From contig JBOHNL010000004.1 in the NCBI GenBank assembly GCA_050730655.1, positions 62,001-126,000 on the forward strand: a stretch of DNA of 64,000 nucleotides, in the 5' to 3' direction. A program made the position numbers and the translations under genes. This DNA comes from JAFEBO01 sp050730655. GTDB taxonomy: Bacteria > Planctomycetota > Phycisphaerae > Phycisphaerales > UBA1924. The notes below the pieces were generated by a model. That model had not been told where the DNA came from and made no database searches. It saw nothing but the letters and a program-made list of their open reading frames with translations. Of this stretch, positions 17,225 to 26,358 are shown piece by piece (the stretch's first letter is position 1; every line of letters starts with the position of its first letter).

Positions 17225-18160
17225 CTACGTACGCCAATGGCGGACTGAACGTAGCACGAGCGCACGCACGACCAGCGCGGCTTTGTCGATTTTGGAGAGT
17301 TTGGGCCGATTCCAGAGCGTCGTGCAGCCCGTCCGCAGAATGAGATTCAGCGTGTCGCGCCCACCATGCTGAAAGAGATAGACGACCGGGCCGAGGCGGC
17401 GAGTGAGTTGTCCCACTAGTTGGCCTCCTTCGGCGTAGAGCAGATCGGTGCGTTCGACGAGTTGGCGAAGCGCCAGGATGTAGGGCAGGCGGGCTTCGGG
17501 GTCTTTCGGGCGATTCATCCAGTCACGAAGTTCGGCCTCGGTGTGCTTGAAGTCGTGGAGCGGGAGATAAATGCGGTTGCGCTCGATGATGTCGCGGCGG
17601 ACATCCTGCCAGAAATTCGTGAGCTGGAGCGCCGTGCAGGTGCAATCGGAAAGCCGAAAGAGTTCCGGATCGCGCTCGGGCGAGTAGCCGTCGAGCATCA
17701 GGACGATGCGTCCGACCGGGTTGGCGCTGCGGGTGCAGTAATCCAGCAACTGATCCCAAGTCTCGTAGCGCGTGACGCGCTGGTCCTGTTCGAACGCGAG
17801 GATGAGATCCTCGAACGGGCCGAGCGGCAGGCCTTTCGCGCGAATCGTCTCGCCGAGCTTTTTGAACACCGGGTGATGCGAACTTCCGGAGGCACAGAGG
17901 CGGAGTTCCTGGCGGGCCAGTTCGAGGAGCGACAACGCTCGGCGCTGCGCTTCATCGCCGACGCCCTGGGCATCCGCGAGATCGTCGATCAGACGGCAGT
18001 AGTCATAGACGGCCGAAAAGTGTCGGCGCAGGTCGAACGGAACGAGCGGAGTCAGAACCGAGAAATTCTCCTGATCGCTGGAAGCGGCGAACGGCGGCAA
18101 AATGAGCGTCTGTGCCGCGGAATCGATGAGGGCGGAAGATGTGGGAGCGATTGAATTCAC
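17225..18160 (-). CDS. hpnC: Hydroxysqualene synthase HpnC
   Basis: Squalene/phytoene synthase family protein (311 residues from the GTG at 18160). Motifs: SVLTPLVPFDLRRHFSAVYD, CRLIDDLADAQG (first Asp motif), YCTRSANPVGRIVLML, and NFWQDVRRDIIERNRIYLPL (second Asp motif). HpnC converts presqualene diphosphate to hydroxysqualene. The frame stays open to 18253, but that would run head-on into ispH; the GTG leaves a 73-bp divergent promoter region and fits family length. First gene of hpnCDE; head-to-head with ispH, so isoprenoid precursor and squalene synthesis may share control. Confidence 0.87.
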   Translation of the reverse strand: MNSIAPTSSALIDSAAQTLILPPFAASSDQENFSVLTPLVPFDLRRHFSAVYDYCRLIDDLADAQGVGDEAQRRALSLLELARQELRLCASGSSHHPVFKKLGETIRAKGLPLGPFEDLILAFEQDQRVTRYETWDQLLDYCTRSANPVGRIVLMLDGYSPERDPELFRLSDCTCTALQLTNFWQDVRRDIIERNRIYLPLHDFKHTEAELRDWMNRPKDPEARLPYILALRQLVERTDLLYAEGGQLVGQLTRRLGPVVYLFQHGGRDTLNLILRTGCTTLWNRPKLSKIDKAALVVRALVLRSVRHWRT

Positions 18161-18233
18161 CGGTTGGAAGCTACCATGAAGCCTACGAGCGGGCGGTTTG
18201 TCTGTAGAGAACGTTATTGTGCGACGCGGAACG

Positions 18234-19271
18234 ATGAAACTGATTCTTGCCAATCCACGAGGGTTTTGCGCCGGCGTCCAGATGGCCGTGGACGTGGTGA
18301 GCCAGACAATCTCTCTATTGCCGGGCGAAAAGGTGTACGTCTTTCACGAGATCGTGCACAATCGGCACGTGGTCAACCGCTTCCAGCGGCAGGGCGTCGT
18401 CTTTGTCGAGGAGCTTGCGGAAGTTCCCGAACAGGGCATCGTCGTCTTTTCTGCACATGGAGTTTCCCCTGAGATTCGGGAGTACGCCCGCAGCCGCCGG
18501 CTCCAGACGATCGATGCGACCTGTCCGCTGGTGACCAAAGTTCACTCGGAGTGCATTCGGTACGCGCGCCAGGGGTATGAGATTCTGCTCGTCGGCCACG
18601 CGAACCACCAGGAAGTGGTCGGCACGCGGGGCGAAGCGCCCGAAGCGGTGACCGTGGTTGAGAGCGCCGAACAGGTTGCTTCGCTCAAGGTTCGCGACGA
18701 GAACAAGCTCGTGTATCTCACGCAGACGACGCTTTCGACGGACGACGCGGGCGTGATCATCACGGCGCTGAAGGCGCGGTTCCCGAATCTGAAGGAGCCG
18801 CCGAGTTCGGACATCTGCTACGCGACGACAAACCGGCAGAACGCCGTTCGCCAGATCGCGCCCGAGTGCGACATCGTGCTGGTGGTCGGATCAAAGAACT
18901 CGTCGAATTCGGTGCGGCTCACCGAGATTTCGCAGAACGTCGGAACGCCCGCGCGGCTCATCGACGATGTGAGCGAGGTTGATTGGAGCTGGTTCAAGGG
19001 CGACGAGACGGTGATGATCACAGCCGGTGCGAGCGCGCCGGAAGATCTGGTCGCGGAATTGTGCCGCCAGTTATTGCAGCGCTTTGGCGGCGACCTCGAA
19101 CAGCGCGAGATTGTGAATGAGGATGTGGAGTTCGGGCTCCCGCTCTCGCTGAGGAAGCTGGGAAAGGCCAAGGGCGTGGACCTGGACGACTCGCGGATTC
19201 GCGTGGGTGCGCCGACGATCACGCAGGCGACGTACGGCGCAGTGGCGCTGACGGTGAGCGCGAAGAAGTAA
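18234..19271 (+). CDS. ispH: 4-hydroxy-3-methylbut-2-enyl diphosphate reductase (IspH/LytB)
   Basis: 345 residues. Last enzyme of the MEP isoprenoid pathway: an iron-sulfur protein that converts HMBPP to IPP and DMAPP. The three cluster cysteines are visible: Cys12 in NPRGFCAGV, Cys97 in DATCPLV, Cys195 in DICYATTNRQ; substrate-binding His42, His75 and TTLSTDD are also in place. The ATG at 18234 starts exactly at the family N-terminus (MKLILANPRGFCAGV). Its products, via FPP, feed the divergent hpnCDE genes. A convergent glycosyltransferase gene ends 50 bp downstream. Confidence 0.96.
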   Translation: MKLILANPRGFCAGVQMAVDVVSQTISLLPGEKVYVFHEIVHNRHVVNRFQRQGVVFVEELAEVPEQGIVVFSAHGVSPEIREYARSRRLQTIDATCPLVTKVHSECIRYARQGYEILLVGHANHQEVVGTRGEAPEAVTVVESAEQVASLKVRDENKLVYLTQTTLSTDDAGVIITALKARFPNLKEPPSSDICYATTNRQNAVRQIAPECDIVLVVGSKNSSNSVRLTEISQNVGTPARLIDDVSEVDWSWFKGDETVMITAGASAPEDLVAELCRQLLQRFGGDLEQREIVNEDVEFGLPLSLRKLGKAKGVDLDDSRIRVGAPTITQATYGAVALTVSAKK

Positions 19272-19321
19272 GATTTTGACGCCAGAAAAGCAAGCCACCT
19301 CTCGCTTTTGCGAGGGCTCGA

Positions 19322-20347
19322 TCAGGCTGCGATTGCCATTTTTGCGTCGGCGGCTTCGAGCAGTCCGGTACGCCAGGTCCAGCGCTTGAGCGGCAGGAAC
19401 TGATGCAGCAGCATCTCGAGCAGCAAGGACTGGTGATCGCCATCGACGCTGGCGCCGGGAATAGTGGCGATCTTGAGGAACGATTCGCGCACGCGGTCGA
19501 CGGCGGCACGCTCGCGACTGACAAACTCGCGTGAGTAGCCAAGTTCAGCGGGCGTTGTGATATCGCGGCCGAAACAGGCCATGCCGAAGGCCGGGTTCGC
19601 GCGAACGAAGTGCCAAGCGGCGACTCCGAGCTTGTGCTCGCGATCGATGAGGTCCGCCGGCTTGTAGAAATGTTCGTGCGGCGCTAGCGCCTGCGGACGG
19701 TAGAGAACCGGGAGATTGAACTTCTGCGTCAGACGGAAGGCGAGTTCGATGTCGTCGTAGCCGTACAGGTGCGGTCGGGCGAAAAAACCCCCCACGTCGC
19801 GCACCATCGCAAGGTCGGCCGAGAAGTTCAGACCGAAGCAGTGGCGGAAGCCCCAGTCGTGGTCGGGGTTGTGCGGCGGGCGATCCATGGCGTCATAGAA
19901 GAAGACCATGGACGTCGCTCGTGCGAGCCGGTCGAGCAAAGTTTCGGGATCGCGGCGGCAGAAGGGAGAAGCGCCGACGATGATCGCGTCGCCCTTGCCT
20001 TGGGACTTCAGGCTCCCGTGGGCCTGCGCATGAACCTGCAGAAAATCAGGGCAGGGGCGAACGTCATCGTTCAGACTGACAAGGAGGCGGCCCGTGGCCC
20101 GAGCGAGGATGTCATTGCGAACGAGTGTGTATCCCTGTCGCGGGCACTGCACGAGTTCAAGGCGGGCTTTGCCGCCGGCCGCTTTCCAAGTCTCACGGGC
20201 GCCGGCTTCGGCGCGGGCGTCGGGACCGTCGAAGCCGACGATCACCTCGAAATTCGCGGAGTCGAAGTTCTGGACCGCAAGCGCGGTAAGGCAGCGGGCG
20301 AGCTTGTCGGAACGCGCAAAGGTTGGGATCAGGACACTTGCGAGCAT
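19322..20347 (-). CDS. Family 2 glycosyltransferase
   Basis: 341 residues, GT-A fold. N-terminal VLIPTFARSDKLARCLTAL and FEVIVGFDGPD, then the acidic DXD-like LVSLNDDVRPCPDFLQ (NDD 93-95), and an acceptor-side region FGLNFSADLAMVRDVGGF then YGYDDIELAFRL, typical of GT2 enzymes. It probably adds a sugar to a polysaccharide or protein acceptor at the cytoplasmic face. The C-terminal ~120 residues are helical and unassigned. It is a single gene convergent with ispH; a role together with the envelope genes starting at 20.5 kb is possible but unproven. Confidence 0.85.
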   Translation of the reverse strand: MLASVLIPTFARSDKLARCLTALAVQNFDSANFEVIVGFDGPDARAEAGARETWKAAGGKARLELVQCPRQGYTLVRNDILARATGRLLVSLNDDVRPCPDFLQVHAQAHGSLKSQGKGDAIIVGASPFCRRDPETLLDRLARATSMVFFYDAMDRPPHNPDHDWGFRHCFGLNFSADLAMVRDVGGFFARPHLYGYDDIELAFRLTQKFNLPVLYRPQALAPHEHFYKPADLIDREHKLGVAAWHFVRANPAFGMACFGRDITTPAELGYSREFVSRERAAVDRVRESFLKIATIPGASVDGDHQSLLLEMLLHQFLPLKRWTWRTGLLEAADAKMAIAA

Positions 20348-20505
20348 GACAGGAATATCGGCTGGGGCCGAGGGTGAGGTTCAGGAGTAGGAACGGGCTT
20401 CTGTCCGGACGATCACTGACTCACGCCGAAGAAATTCAAGGGCAAAGGCGACTCACCGCCCGGAAAGCCGGTGCCACGAAAGGCGGGCATCCATAACCTC
20501 CCCGG

Positions 20506-21642
20506 TTGCAACATCCGGCCCATCACATCTTCGAATTCACACCCGAAACGCTCGCAGCCTGGTGCGAGAAGCGCGGTATGGCGCCGTTTCGTGGAAAGCA
20601 GATCCTGGAGTGGGTCTACGAAAAGGGCGTTGTTGATGCCAGCCTGATGAGCAATCTCTCGAAACGCGATCGGGACGTGCTCGCGGCGGAAATGACGTTT
20701 TTGTCGGGCGAGATTCTGACGCATCAGAGCGCGTCCGACGGAACGCAGAAGTTGCTGGTGCAATGGGACGAGTTTGCGGCGACATCCAGCAAAGTCGTGG
20801 CGTTGCCGGTCGTACAAACAGGTTCTCCCCATCCTCGCACCGTTCAGGCAGGAGGGCTCGATCAGACGCGCCAGACCGAATGCGTCATGATCCCGACGGA
20901 GGCGCGCAAGACGGCGTGCATCTCGAGTCAGGTGGGTTGCCCGGTAGGCTGCAAGTTCTGTGCATCGGGCATGGGCGGATTGGACGGCAACCTGTCGACC
21001 GGGCGCATCGTCGAGCAGGTCTGGCGGCTTGGGCAGTTGAAGGATGTCGGTCGCGTGAGCAACGTGGTGTTTATGGGTATGGGCGAACCCCTCAGCAATT
21101 TTAAGAATGTGACCGGGGCGATCCGGATCATCACGGCACTCTGGGGGCTTGGCATTTCGGCGCGAAAGGTCACGATTTCGACGGTCGGCCTGCCTCAGGC
21201 GATTACCAAGCTGGCAGAAGAGTTTGACTTGCCGGTGACGCTCGCCCTGTCACTCCACGCGCCCAACGACTACATCCGCCGAAAACTGATTCCCTGGGCC
21301 GAATACACCTCGATTACAGAATTGCTCAAAGCCTGCCAGCGGTGGTTTGAAAAGACCGGGCGGGAGATCACGCTGGAGTACACCCTGCTACGGGATGTGA
21401 ATGACCAGCCCAAACATGCGGAAGAACTGGCGGATATCGCCACCACGATCAGGGCAAACGTCAATTTGATCCGATATAACGAGGTCGCGGGGATCGAGTT
21501 CGAGCGCCCCCGCAACACCGACGTTCTGGAGTTTCAGAAGATCCTGCGTTCACGCAACATCAACGTGCACATTCGGGCCAGCCGGGGTCGCGACATCGCC
21601 GCGGCGTGCGGCCAATTGCGGCACGAGGGTGCGGGTGCGTGA
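20506..21642 (+). CDS. rlmN: Dual-specificity 23S rRNA/tRNA (adenine-C2) methyltransferase RlmN
   Basis: 378 residues, radical SAM. The cluster motif CPVGCKFC has Cys145, Cys149 and Cys152. Cys138 in TACISSQ and the Cys in AAACGQL near the C-terminus are the pair equivalent to E. coli Cys118/Cys355. RlmN methylates A2503 of 23S rRNA and A37 of some tRNAs. N-terminal PFRGKQILEWVYEKGV matches the family. Residues ~102-125 form a small insertion relative to typical RlmN. An in-frame stop at 20494 limits the 5' end, so TTG at 20506 is the only start that keeps the conserved N-terminus. It overlaps the next gene by 4 nt. Confidence 0.94.
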   Translation: MQHPAHHIFEFTPETLAAWCEKRGMAPFRGKQILEWVYEKGVVDASLMSNLSKRDRDVLAAEMTFLSGEILTHQSASDGTQKLLVQWDEFAATSSKVVALPVVQTGSPHPRTVQAGGLDQTRQTECVMIPTEARKTACISSQVGCPVGCKFCASGMGGLDGNLSTGRIVEQVWRLGQLKDVGRVSNVVFMGMGEPLSNFKNVTGAIRIITALWGLGISARKVTISTVGLPQAITKLAEEFDLPVTLALSLHAPNDYIRRKLIPWAEYTSITELLKACQRWFEKTGREITLEYTLLRDVNDQPKHAEELADIATTIRANVNLIRYNEVAGIEFERPRNTDVLEFQKILRSRNINVHIRASRGRDIAAACGQLRHEGAGA

Positions 21643-22394
21643 TCGGAGTGCTTGCCGAAATCCCGGATTGGGCGGAACGGTTCGTGCCGTTCTCGGCAAC
21701 GCATGGCGTGGTGACGGCGGCCTTTGTGGTTGCGACGATCGCCTTGTGCACGAGCGTGTCGAAACTGCCCGTGAGCCCGCGTCGAACGTTCGAAATCTTC
21801 GTTGGCACTTGGGCGTTTGGGCTTGCTTTCCTGTACGCGGCTTGGTGGCTTTTTCCGAAGAACTTTGACATCAATCGCTCGCTGCCGTTGCACGTGTGCG
21901 ATGTGATGTCATTTCTGTCGCCGATTTCACTGCTGTCGGGACGGCGCAGATATGCGGCGTTCGCGGTCTTCTTCGGGTTCGCGTTCTGCACCCAGGCCTT
22001 TGTGAAGCCGCTCGCCGGACCCGGGCCGTTTCACCTCGCGAAGTGGGCGCAGTTCTGGGGATTCTGGACGACCCACATGATCGTGGTGTTCACTGCGGTC
22101 TACTGGGTATGGGTGCGCGGGTTCAGGCCGAGGTGGAGCGACTATCGGCTGGTTTCGATTGTCGCGTGGGTGTACGTTGGCGTGATATTTGTGTTTGACG
22201 CGGCGACGGGTCTTAATTACGTCTACGTCGGGCGCGGCTCGGTCACGGGGGAAACGTTCGCAGACGTGCTCGGGCCTTGGCCACTTCGCGTCGTGTGGAT
22301 CGCATTGATCGGGCAGGCGGCGCTGACGGCGCTCATTTTGCTGCGATTCGTCCCGGGCGGCGAGCCTCGACCTTCAATAGACTCCCGTGCATGA
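21639..22394 (+). CDS. YwaF-like integral membrane protein (TIGR02206 family)
   Basis: 251 residues, about seven hydrophobic segments. The pattern FSATHGVVTAAFVVAT near the N-terminus, LPLHVCDVMSFLSPISLL in the middle and FWTTHMIVVFTAVYW, then LNYVYVGRG with a conserved Pro-rich end (FADVLGPWPLRVVWI), fits the YwaF/TIGR02206 membrane family of unknown function. The GTG start overlaps the rlmN stop (GTGA) and its own stop overlaps the next start (ATGA), so it is embedded in a translationally coupled row with rlmN and two polysaccharide genes. Confidence 0.8.
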   Translation: MIGVLAEIPDWAERFVPFSATHGVVTAAFVVATIALCTSVSKLPVSPRRTFEIFVGTWAFGLAFLYAAWWLFPKNFDINRSLPLHVCDVMSFLSPISLLSGRRRYAAFAVFFGFAFCTQAFVKPLAGPGPFHLAKWAQFWGFWTTHMIVVFTAVYWVWVRGFRPRWSDYRLVSIVAWVYVGVIFVFDAATGLNYVYVGRGSVTGETFADVLGPWPLRVVWIALIGQAALTALILLRFVPGGEPRPSIDSRA

Positions 22395-23542
22395 CCGGGC
22401 TGTGCTTCGGATTGATCCTGCTGGCGATGGCGATCTGCGTGCCGCTGTGCGCGCTGGTCATATTGCTCGGTCATCGGCTGGGGACGTTCGATTCAGCGGG
22501 TGTGGCTGGGCAGGTGAAAGACCGCTCGCGCCGCGTGCCCAACACGGGCGGGGTCGCGATTTTCTGGGCGATTGTGCTGCCCTTCATCGGAATCCTCATC
22601 GTCGCGAACTTTGCGAACAGCCTGCTGCCGGCCGCGGCGGGCGCGAATGTGCCGTACATCGTGCAGAAGTCGTGGATGGCGGCGGTGCTGCTGGGCTGCT
22701 TGCTCGTGCTGCACGTGATGGGCCTGATCGATGATCGCAAGCCATTGCCCCCGTTGCCGAAGCTCATCATGATGGTCGGACCGGCGTTCGCGGCGCCAAT
22801 TCTGACCGATACGCGATTGCTGACGCTGCTAGATCCGTGGGCGGGCGGGCCGTGGCTGAGCATTCTGATTACAGCGGCGTGGTTTCTCGCCGTGACCAAC
22901 GCAATGAACTTTCTTGACAACATGGACGGGCTGAGCGCGGGAATCGCGGCGATTGTTTCGGCGTGCCTCCTTGTAGTCACCATCGATAAGCATCAGTGGC
23001 TGCTCGCTGGTTGTTTGTCGCTGACGATCGGTGCATGCCTCGGGTTCTTGATCTTCAACGCGCCGCGAAAAGGCGGCGCGAGGCTGTTCATGGGTGATGG
23101 CGGAAGCCTCGTGATTGGATTTTTGCTCGCCTTCGTCACCGTCCGGGTGACCTACTACGACCCCGCGAGCCCGCAGTCGTCGCGGGCGCACGCGGTGCTG
23201 ATGCCGCTGGTGGTTCTGGCGGTGCCGCTTTACGACCTGGTTGTCGTCACGTTGGTGCGGCTTTGGAATGGTAAATCGCCGATGGTCGGCGATATGAACC
23301 ACGCGTCGCACCGGCTCGTGAAACGCGGGATGAGCAAGGCGGTAGCGGTCTATCTGCTGTGGGGCATGACGATCGTGACAGGAGTCGCGGGGCTTGCACT
23401 GGCAAAGGCGGACGGCGTCGTTGCGGCGCTCATCGGTGTGGCGGTCCTGGTCATGCTTGGGCTGCTCGCGGCGTTTGAGTATGCATCGCCGGTCCCGATC
23501 GCTCCGACTGCGCAACGCGTTGAAGGCGAGCGTGCGACGTGA
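22391..23542 (+). CDS. Undecaprenyl-phosphate sugar-1-phosphate transferase (WecA/TagO/MraY family)
   Basis: 383 residues with ~10-11 transmembrane helices. Active-site signatures of the polyprenyl-phosphate HexNAc-1-P transferases are visible: VMGLIDDRKPLPPLPK (DD), TNAMNFLDNMDGLSAG (NxxNxxDxxDGL), FMGDGGSLVIGF and NHASHRLVKRGMS (the His-rich loop; WecA/TagO type rather than MraY). It would load a sugar-1-phosphate, probably GlcNAc-1-P, onto undecaprenyl phosphate to start a cell-surface glycan. The ATG overlaps the previous stop and its stop overlaps the following ligase-like gene, so initiation and ligation steps are coupled. Confidence 0.88.
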   Translation: MTGLCFGLILLAMAICVPLCALVILLGHRLGTFDSAGVAGQVKDRSRRVPNTGGVAIFWAIVLPFIGILIVANFANSLLPAAAGANVPYIVQKSWMAAVLLGCLLVLHVMGLIDDRKPLPPLPKLIMMVGPAFAAPILTDTRLLTLLDPWAGGPWLSILITAAWFLAVTNAMNFLDNMDGLSAGIAAIVSACLLVVTIDKHQWLLAGCLSLTIGACLGFLIFNAPRKGGARLFMGDGGSLVIGFLLAFVTVRVTYYDPASPQSSRAHAVLMPLVVLAVPLYDLVVVTLVRLWNGKSPMVGDMNHASHRLVKRGMSKAVAVYLLWGMTIVTGVAGLALAKADGVVAALIGVAVLVMLGLLAAFEYASPVPIAPTAQRVEGERAT

Positions 23543-25899
23543 TCGCGGCCATCCCGGAATCCGGCGCGGAACGGCTTCTCGCGCAGCGCCAGATCCTGGA
23601 AATGTTCACACGCATCGGCGTGGCGATCATGGTCGCGCTGGCGATGTTCAAGGCGAGCGTTTCCCTTGCGACGTTCCCCGGCTGGGATATGGACCCGATG
23701 AGCATGGCGCCGCCGCTGGTTGGGCTTGGCCCGACCGCGACGCTGGCGATCGACTGTGCGCTCTTGACACTTGCCGGCGCAGTGATCGCGCTGAGCTCGC
23801 CGATTGTCGGCCGCTTTCCGTTTGTGGAATTGCTGTTGTTTCTTGCCGGCAGCACCGCGGTTGCGTGGCACGGGTTGTTTTCCAGGCACGCGTCGCAGGA
23901 GCAACTGCTTGTCGGGGTGGGCTGGACGGCAGCGATGGCGATCGCTGTCGCACTCGCCCACTCGGCTCGACTGGATTCGGTGCGAAAGACGGGCGCCGCG
24001 ATTGCTCTGGGGTTTCTTGCGGCGCTCGCGCTCAAGGGGGCGATGCAGGTGTGGGACGAGACACCTCAAACCATCGCGGCATACAGGCTGAATCGCGAGG
24101 CGATACTCGCATCGCACGGATGGGCGCCGGATTCGTTTTCGGCTCGGACCTTCGAGAGACGGCTGTACGACTCTGTCGCGACGGGGTGGTTCGGCCTGTC
24201 CAATGTCGTGGCGACATTTGGTGCTGCGGGCGTTGGCGTGTTTGCGACGTTGCTTGTTCGCGAACGCAGCGGGCGTCCACGCTTTTTTGCAGCGGTTGGC
24301 CTCTCGCTCGCGCTGCTGTGCACCTGGCTCGCGGCGAGCAAGGGAGGTTGGGCAGCAGCCGGCGTTGGCGTGACAGTCGGAATTGCGGGAGCGTGGATCG
24401 TCGGGCGCAGCAAGATTCTGGGCGCGCTGATGTTGGTTGTGTTGCCCTTGGTCACTATCGGGGCGGTCGTGGCTCGCGGCGTCGCTGGAGAACGCATCGG
24501 CGAGTTGTCGCTGCTCTTTCGCTCGCAATATCTGGCGGCAGCGACGAAACTCTTCCTTCGCAATCCCGTCGAAGGTGTGGGTCCGGCGGGATTCAAGGAT
24601 GCGTACCTGATCGCAAAGAGTCCGCTGAGCCCGGAAGAAATTTCGAGTCCGCACAGTCTGCTCTTTGATTTCGCGGCGACGCTGGGAATCGGCGGCATCG
24701 CATGGGGGATTCTGTGGCTCGCGCTGCTCGCTCTGGCGGGCGCGAATCTCGCGCGAGGCGAGCGAGATGACGAACCGGATGGAGATGATCCGCGCGACTC
24801 GTTCCGACTTGCGGCGATCGGCCTCGCCGGCGCGACGATCGGCAGCGCGTGGGTTGAAACTGCGGTCGCAACACCCGTCGGCGGATTTGTGCGGATCGCG
24901 TCCCTTGCGCTCGGGCTGCTGATCGCTTGGCGGATTTGCAGCGCGAATGGAAGAGCGCTTCGGATCGCGCTGGTCGCCGGCGCTGCGGCGTGCGGATTTC
25001 ACGCGATGATCGAGGTCACACCTGTGCTGAGTGGATCGGCCGCGTTGTTTGCTGTCCTGATCGGCCTCGCGGCGGCACAACGATGGGATCTGCTCGCCCA
25101 GGTGCGCAGGGGGGTGTTCAAGCGGGCCGTGCCCGGATTGTCGCTCGCGGTGCTGGGAATTGCATCGAGTGCGCTGGTTGGACGCGTCCAGAAGTGGGAA
25201 GGACATTTGACCGCGGGCGCAGCGAAACTTGAGCCCATCACGACGCTTGCGCAGGAACTTGCTTCGGGAGACGACCCTGCAAAGTTGCAAAGCGCGGCCG
25301 AGCAGCTCACAAGACTACTTGGCAAACCGGTTGCGGTGAATCGCGACGCGGTTATGCGAGCGATGCTCGAAGCGCGGAACAGGGTGGGCTCGCAGGCGTA
25401 CGAAGACCTGATCTTGGCGATCGCCGCGGATCCGACGAGCCAGGGAACGCGCCAGGCGGCATCGAATCTTTCACTGCAGCTGGCGGCTCTTGAAAAGGCA
25501 CTGCGTGCACAAGATTCGTCGATCGGTCACGATGAATCGCTACGGCTGCGATCGGCATCTGATCTGGCAGAGGATGCGACGCGTTTACCCTGGCATCGAG
25601 CCTCGGCCGAGTCGTGGCTTTCAACCGTGCGGCGCGGGATTTGGGAATTGACGCACGAGCCGGCGGCACTTGAAGGTGCGTTCCGGGCCTCAGTAAACGC
25701 CGCAACGCTTGATCCCTTCAACCCGATGCACGCGGCGACGACGGCGAGGCTGGCGCGGGCTCTTGGGAATGGTGCGGCGGAGAGCGAATGGGCGAAACGG
25801 GCGCTGAAGCTGGATGAGAACATGAGGCTGGACCCGCTCCGGCGTTTTGAGCCGAAAGAGCGGGCTGAACTCGAAGGGATGAGTAAGGCCTGGCCGTGA
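23539..25899 (+). CDS. O-antigen ligase/polymerase-like membrane protein with C-terminal helical domain
   Basis: 786 residues. The first ~500 residues form 10-12 hydrophobic segments. The Wzy_C/WaaL signature is clear: FLRNPVEGVGPAGFKDAYL followed by SPHSLLFDFAATLGIGG, after LAASKGGWAAAGVGV. The last ~270 residues are soluble, helical and TPR-like (SVNAATLDPFNPMHAATTAR, ALGNGAAESEWAKRALKLD), a layout found in many bacterial O-antigen ligase-family proteins. It probably transfers or polymerises a lipid-linked glycan at the periplasmic face. The GTG start overlaps the stop of the WecA/TagO-type gene. No terminator with a T-run follows. Confidence 0.85.
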   Translation: MIAAIPESGAERLLAQRQILEMFTRIGVAIMVALAMFKASVSLATFPGWDMDPMSMAPPLVGLGPTATLAIDCALLTLAGAVIALSSPIVGRFPFVELLLFLAGSTAVAWHGLFSRHASQEQLLVGVGWTAAMAIAVALAHSARLDSVRKTGAAIALGFLAALALKGAMQVWDETPQTIAAYRLNREAILASHGWAPDSFSARTFERRLYDSVATGWFGLSNVVATFGAAGVGVFATLLVRERSGRPRFFAAVGLSLALLCTWLAASKGGWAAAGVGVTVGIAGAWIVGRSKILGALMLVVLPLVTIGAVVARGVAGERIGELSLLFRSQYLAAATKLFLRNPVEGVGPAGFKDAYLIAKSPLSPEEISSPHSLLFDFAATLGIGGIAWGILWLALLALAGANLARGERDDEPDGDDPRDSFRLAAIGLAGATIGSAWVETAVATPVGGFVRIASLALGLLIAWRICSANGRALRIALVAGAAACGFHAMIEVTPVLSGSAALFAVLIGLAAAQRWDLLAQVRRGVFKRAVPGLSLAVLGIASSALVGRVQKWEGHLTAGAAKLEPITTLAQELASGDDPAKLQSAAEQLTRLLGKPVAVNRDAVMRAMLEARNRVGSQAYEDLILAIAADPTSQGTRQAASNLSLQLAALEKALRAQDSSIGHDESLRLRSASDLAEDATRLPWHRASAESWLSTVRRGIWELTHEPAALEGAFRASVNAATLDPFNPMHAATTARLARALGNGAAESEWAKRALKLDENMRLDPLRRFEPKERAELEGMSKAWP

Positions 25900-26358
25900 A
25901 TCGGGCTCATCCGGCGGCGAAAGCCGGAATTGAGCTGGCCGCGATTGAGTGACCGTTCTCCCCGCCCGTCGGGAACGGGCTCCCACCCCTGACAGACCTC
26001 GTCCGGCAGCTTGATTTGGGGCAGTTTCGGACTATTATTCTGCTCGCAAAAAGCGGAACGGATTGCGGGGTTTTTGCCCTTCAAATCGAGGCGTTTCGTT
26101 GGCCGGAATGGGTGTTTCTGCTATGGAAGATGACGACGACATCGCGGGGTGAGATTCAACCCCGACGCCCCCGCTCGCACCTCCTAGCAGCTGGCCGCGA
26201 GTTCACTTCCCACCCGTCCTGTTTGCCTTTGCGTTTACGACCTTATTTGTAAATCAAGCGAAGTGCCCGACCTCGCAGGCGAGGTTGGACGCTCGAAACG
26301 AGTCCCCGTCTTCGGGTCCGTCCGGGCCCCGAGCATTCGATAGCACGAAGGAAAAGCC
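25900..26358. other. fusA upstream region
   Basis: 459 bp without a recognised gene. It holds a candidate promoter (26011-26038), a small stem GCCCGT-CGGGA-ACGGGC (25964-25980) after the ligase gene, and in the proximal leader a tight inverted repeat ACCTCGC-AG-GCGAGGT (26270-26285) followed by more GC-rich potential stems. The fusA ribosome binding site GAAGGA lies at ~26347. Confidence 0.5.
26011..26038 (+). promoter_or_regulatory. Candidate sigma-70 promoter for fusA
   Basis: TTGATT (26011-26016), 16-nt spacer, TATTAT (26033-26038): good agreement with housekeeping consensus in otherwise GC-rich DNA. It would give a leader of ~315 nt before fusA. No experimental evidence. Confidence 0.4.

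Noticed and set aside
14764..18160. Carotenoid (phytoene) synthesis cluster
   Set aside because: The HpnE C-terminal signature and two adjacent synthase-family genes fit the squalene route better.
19272..19321. Terminator between ispH and the glycosyltransferase
   Set aside because: A CTCGC-TTTT-GCGAG stem exists but no T-run follows in either direction.
23350..25290. 646-residue minus-strand frame rich in Arg/Gln/His
   Set aside because: Antisense to the WecA/TagO-type and ligase genes; composition typical of a shadow frame.
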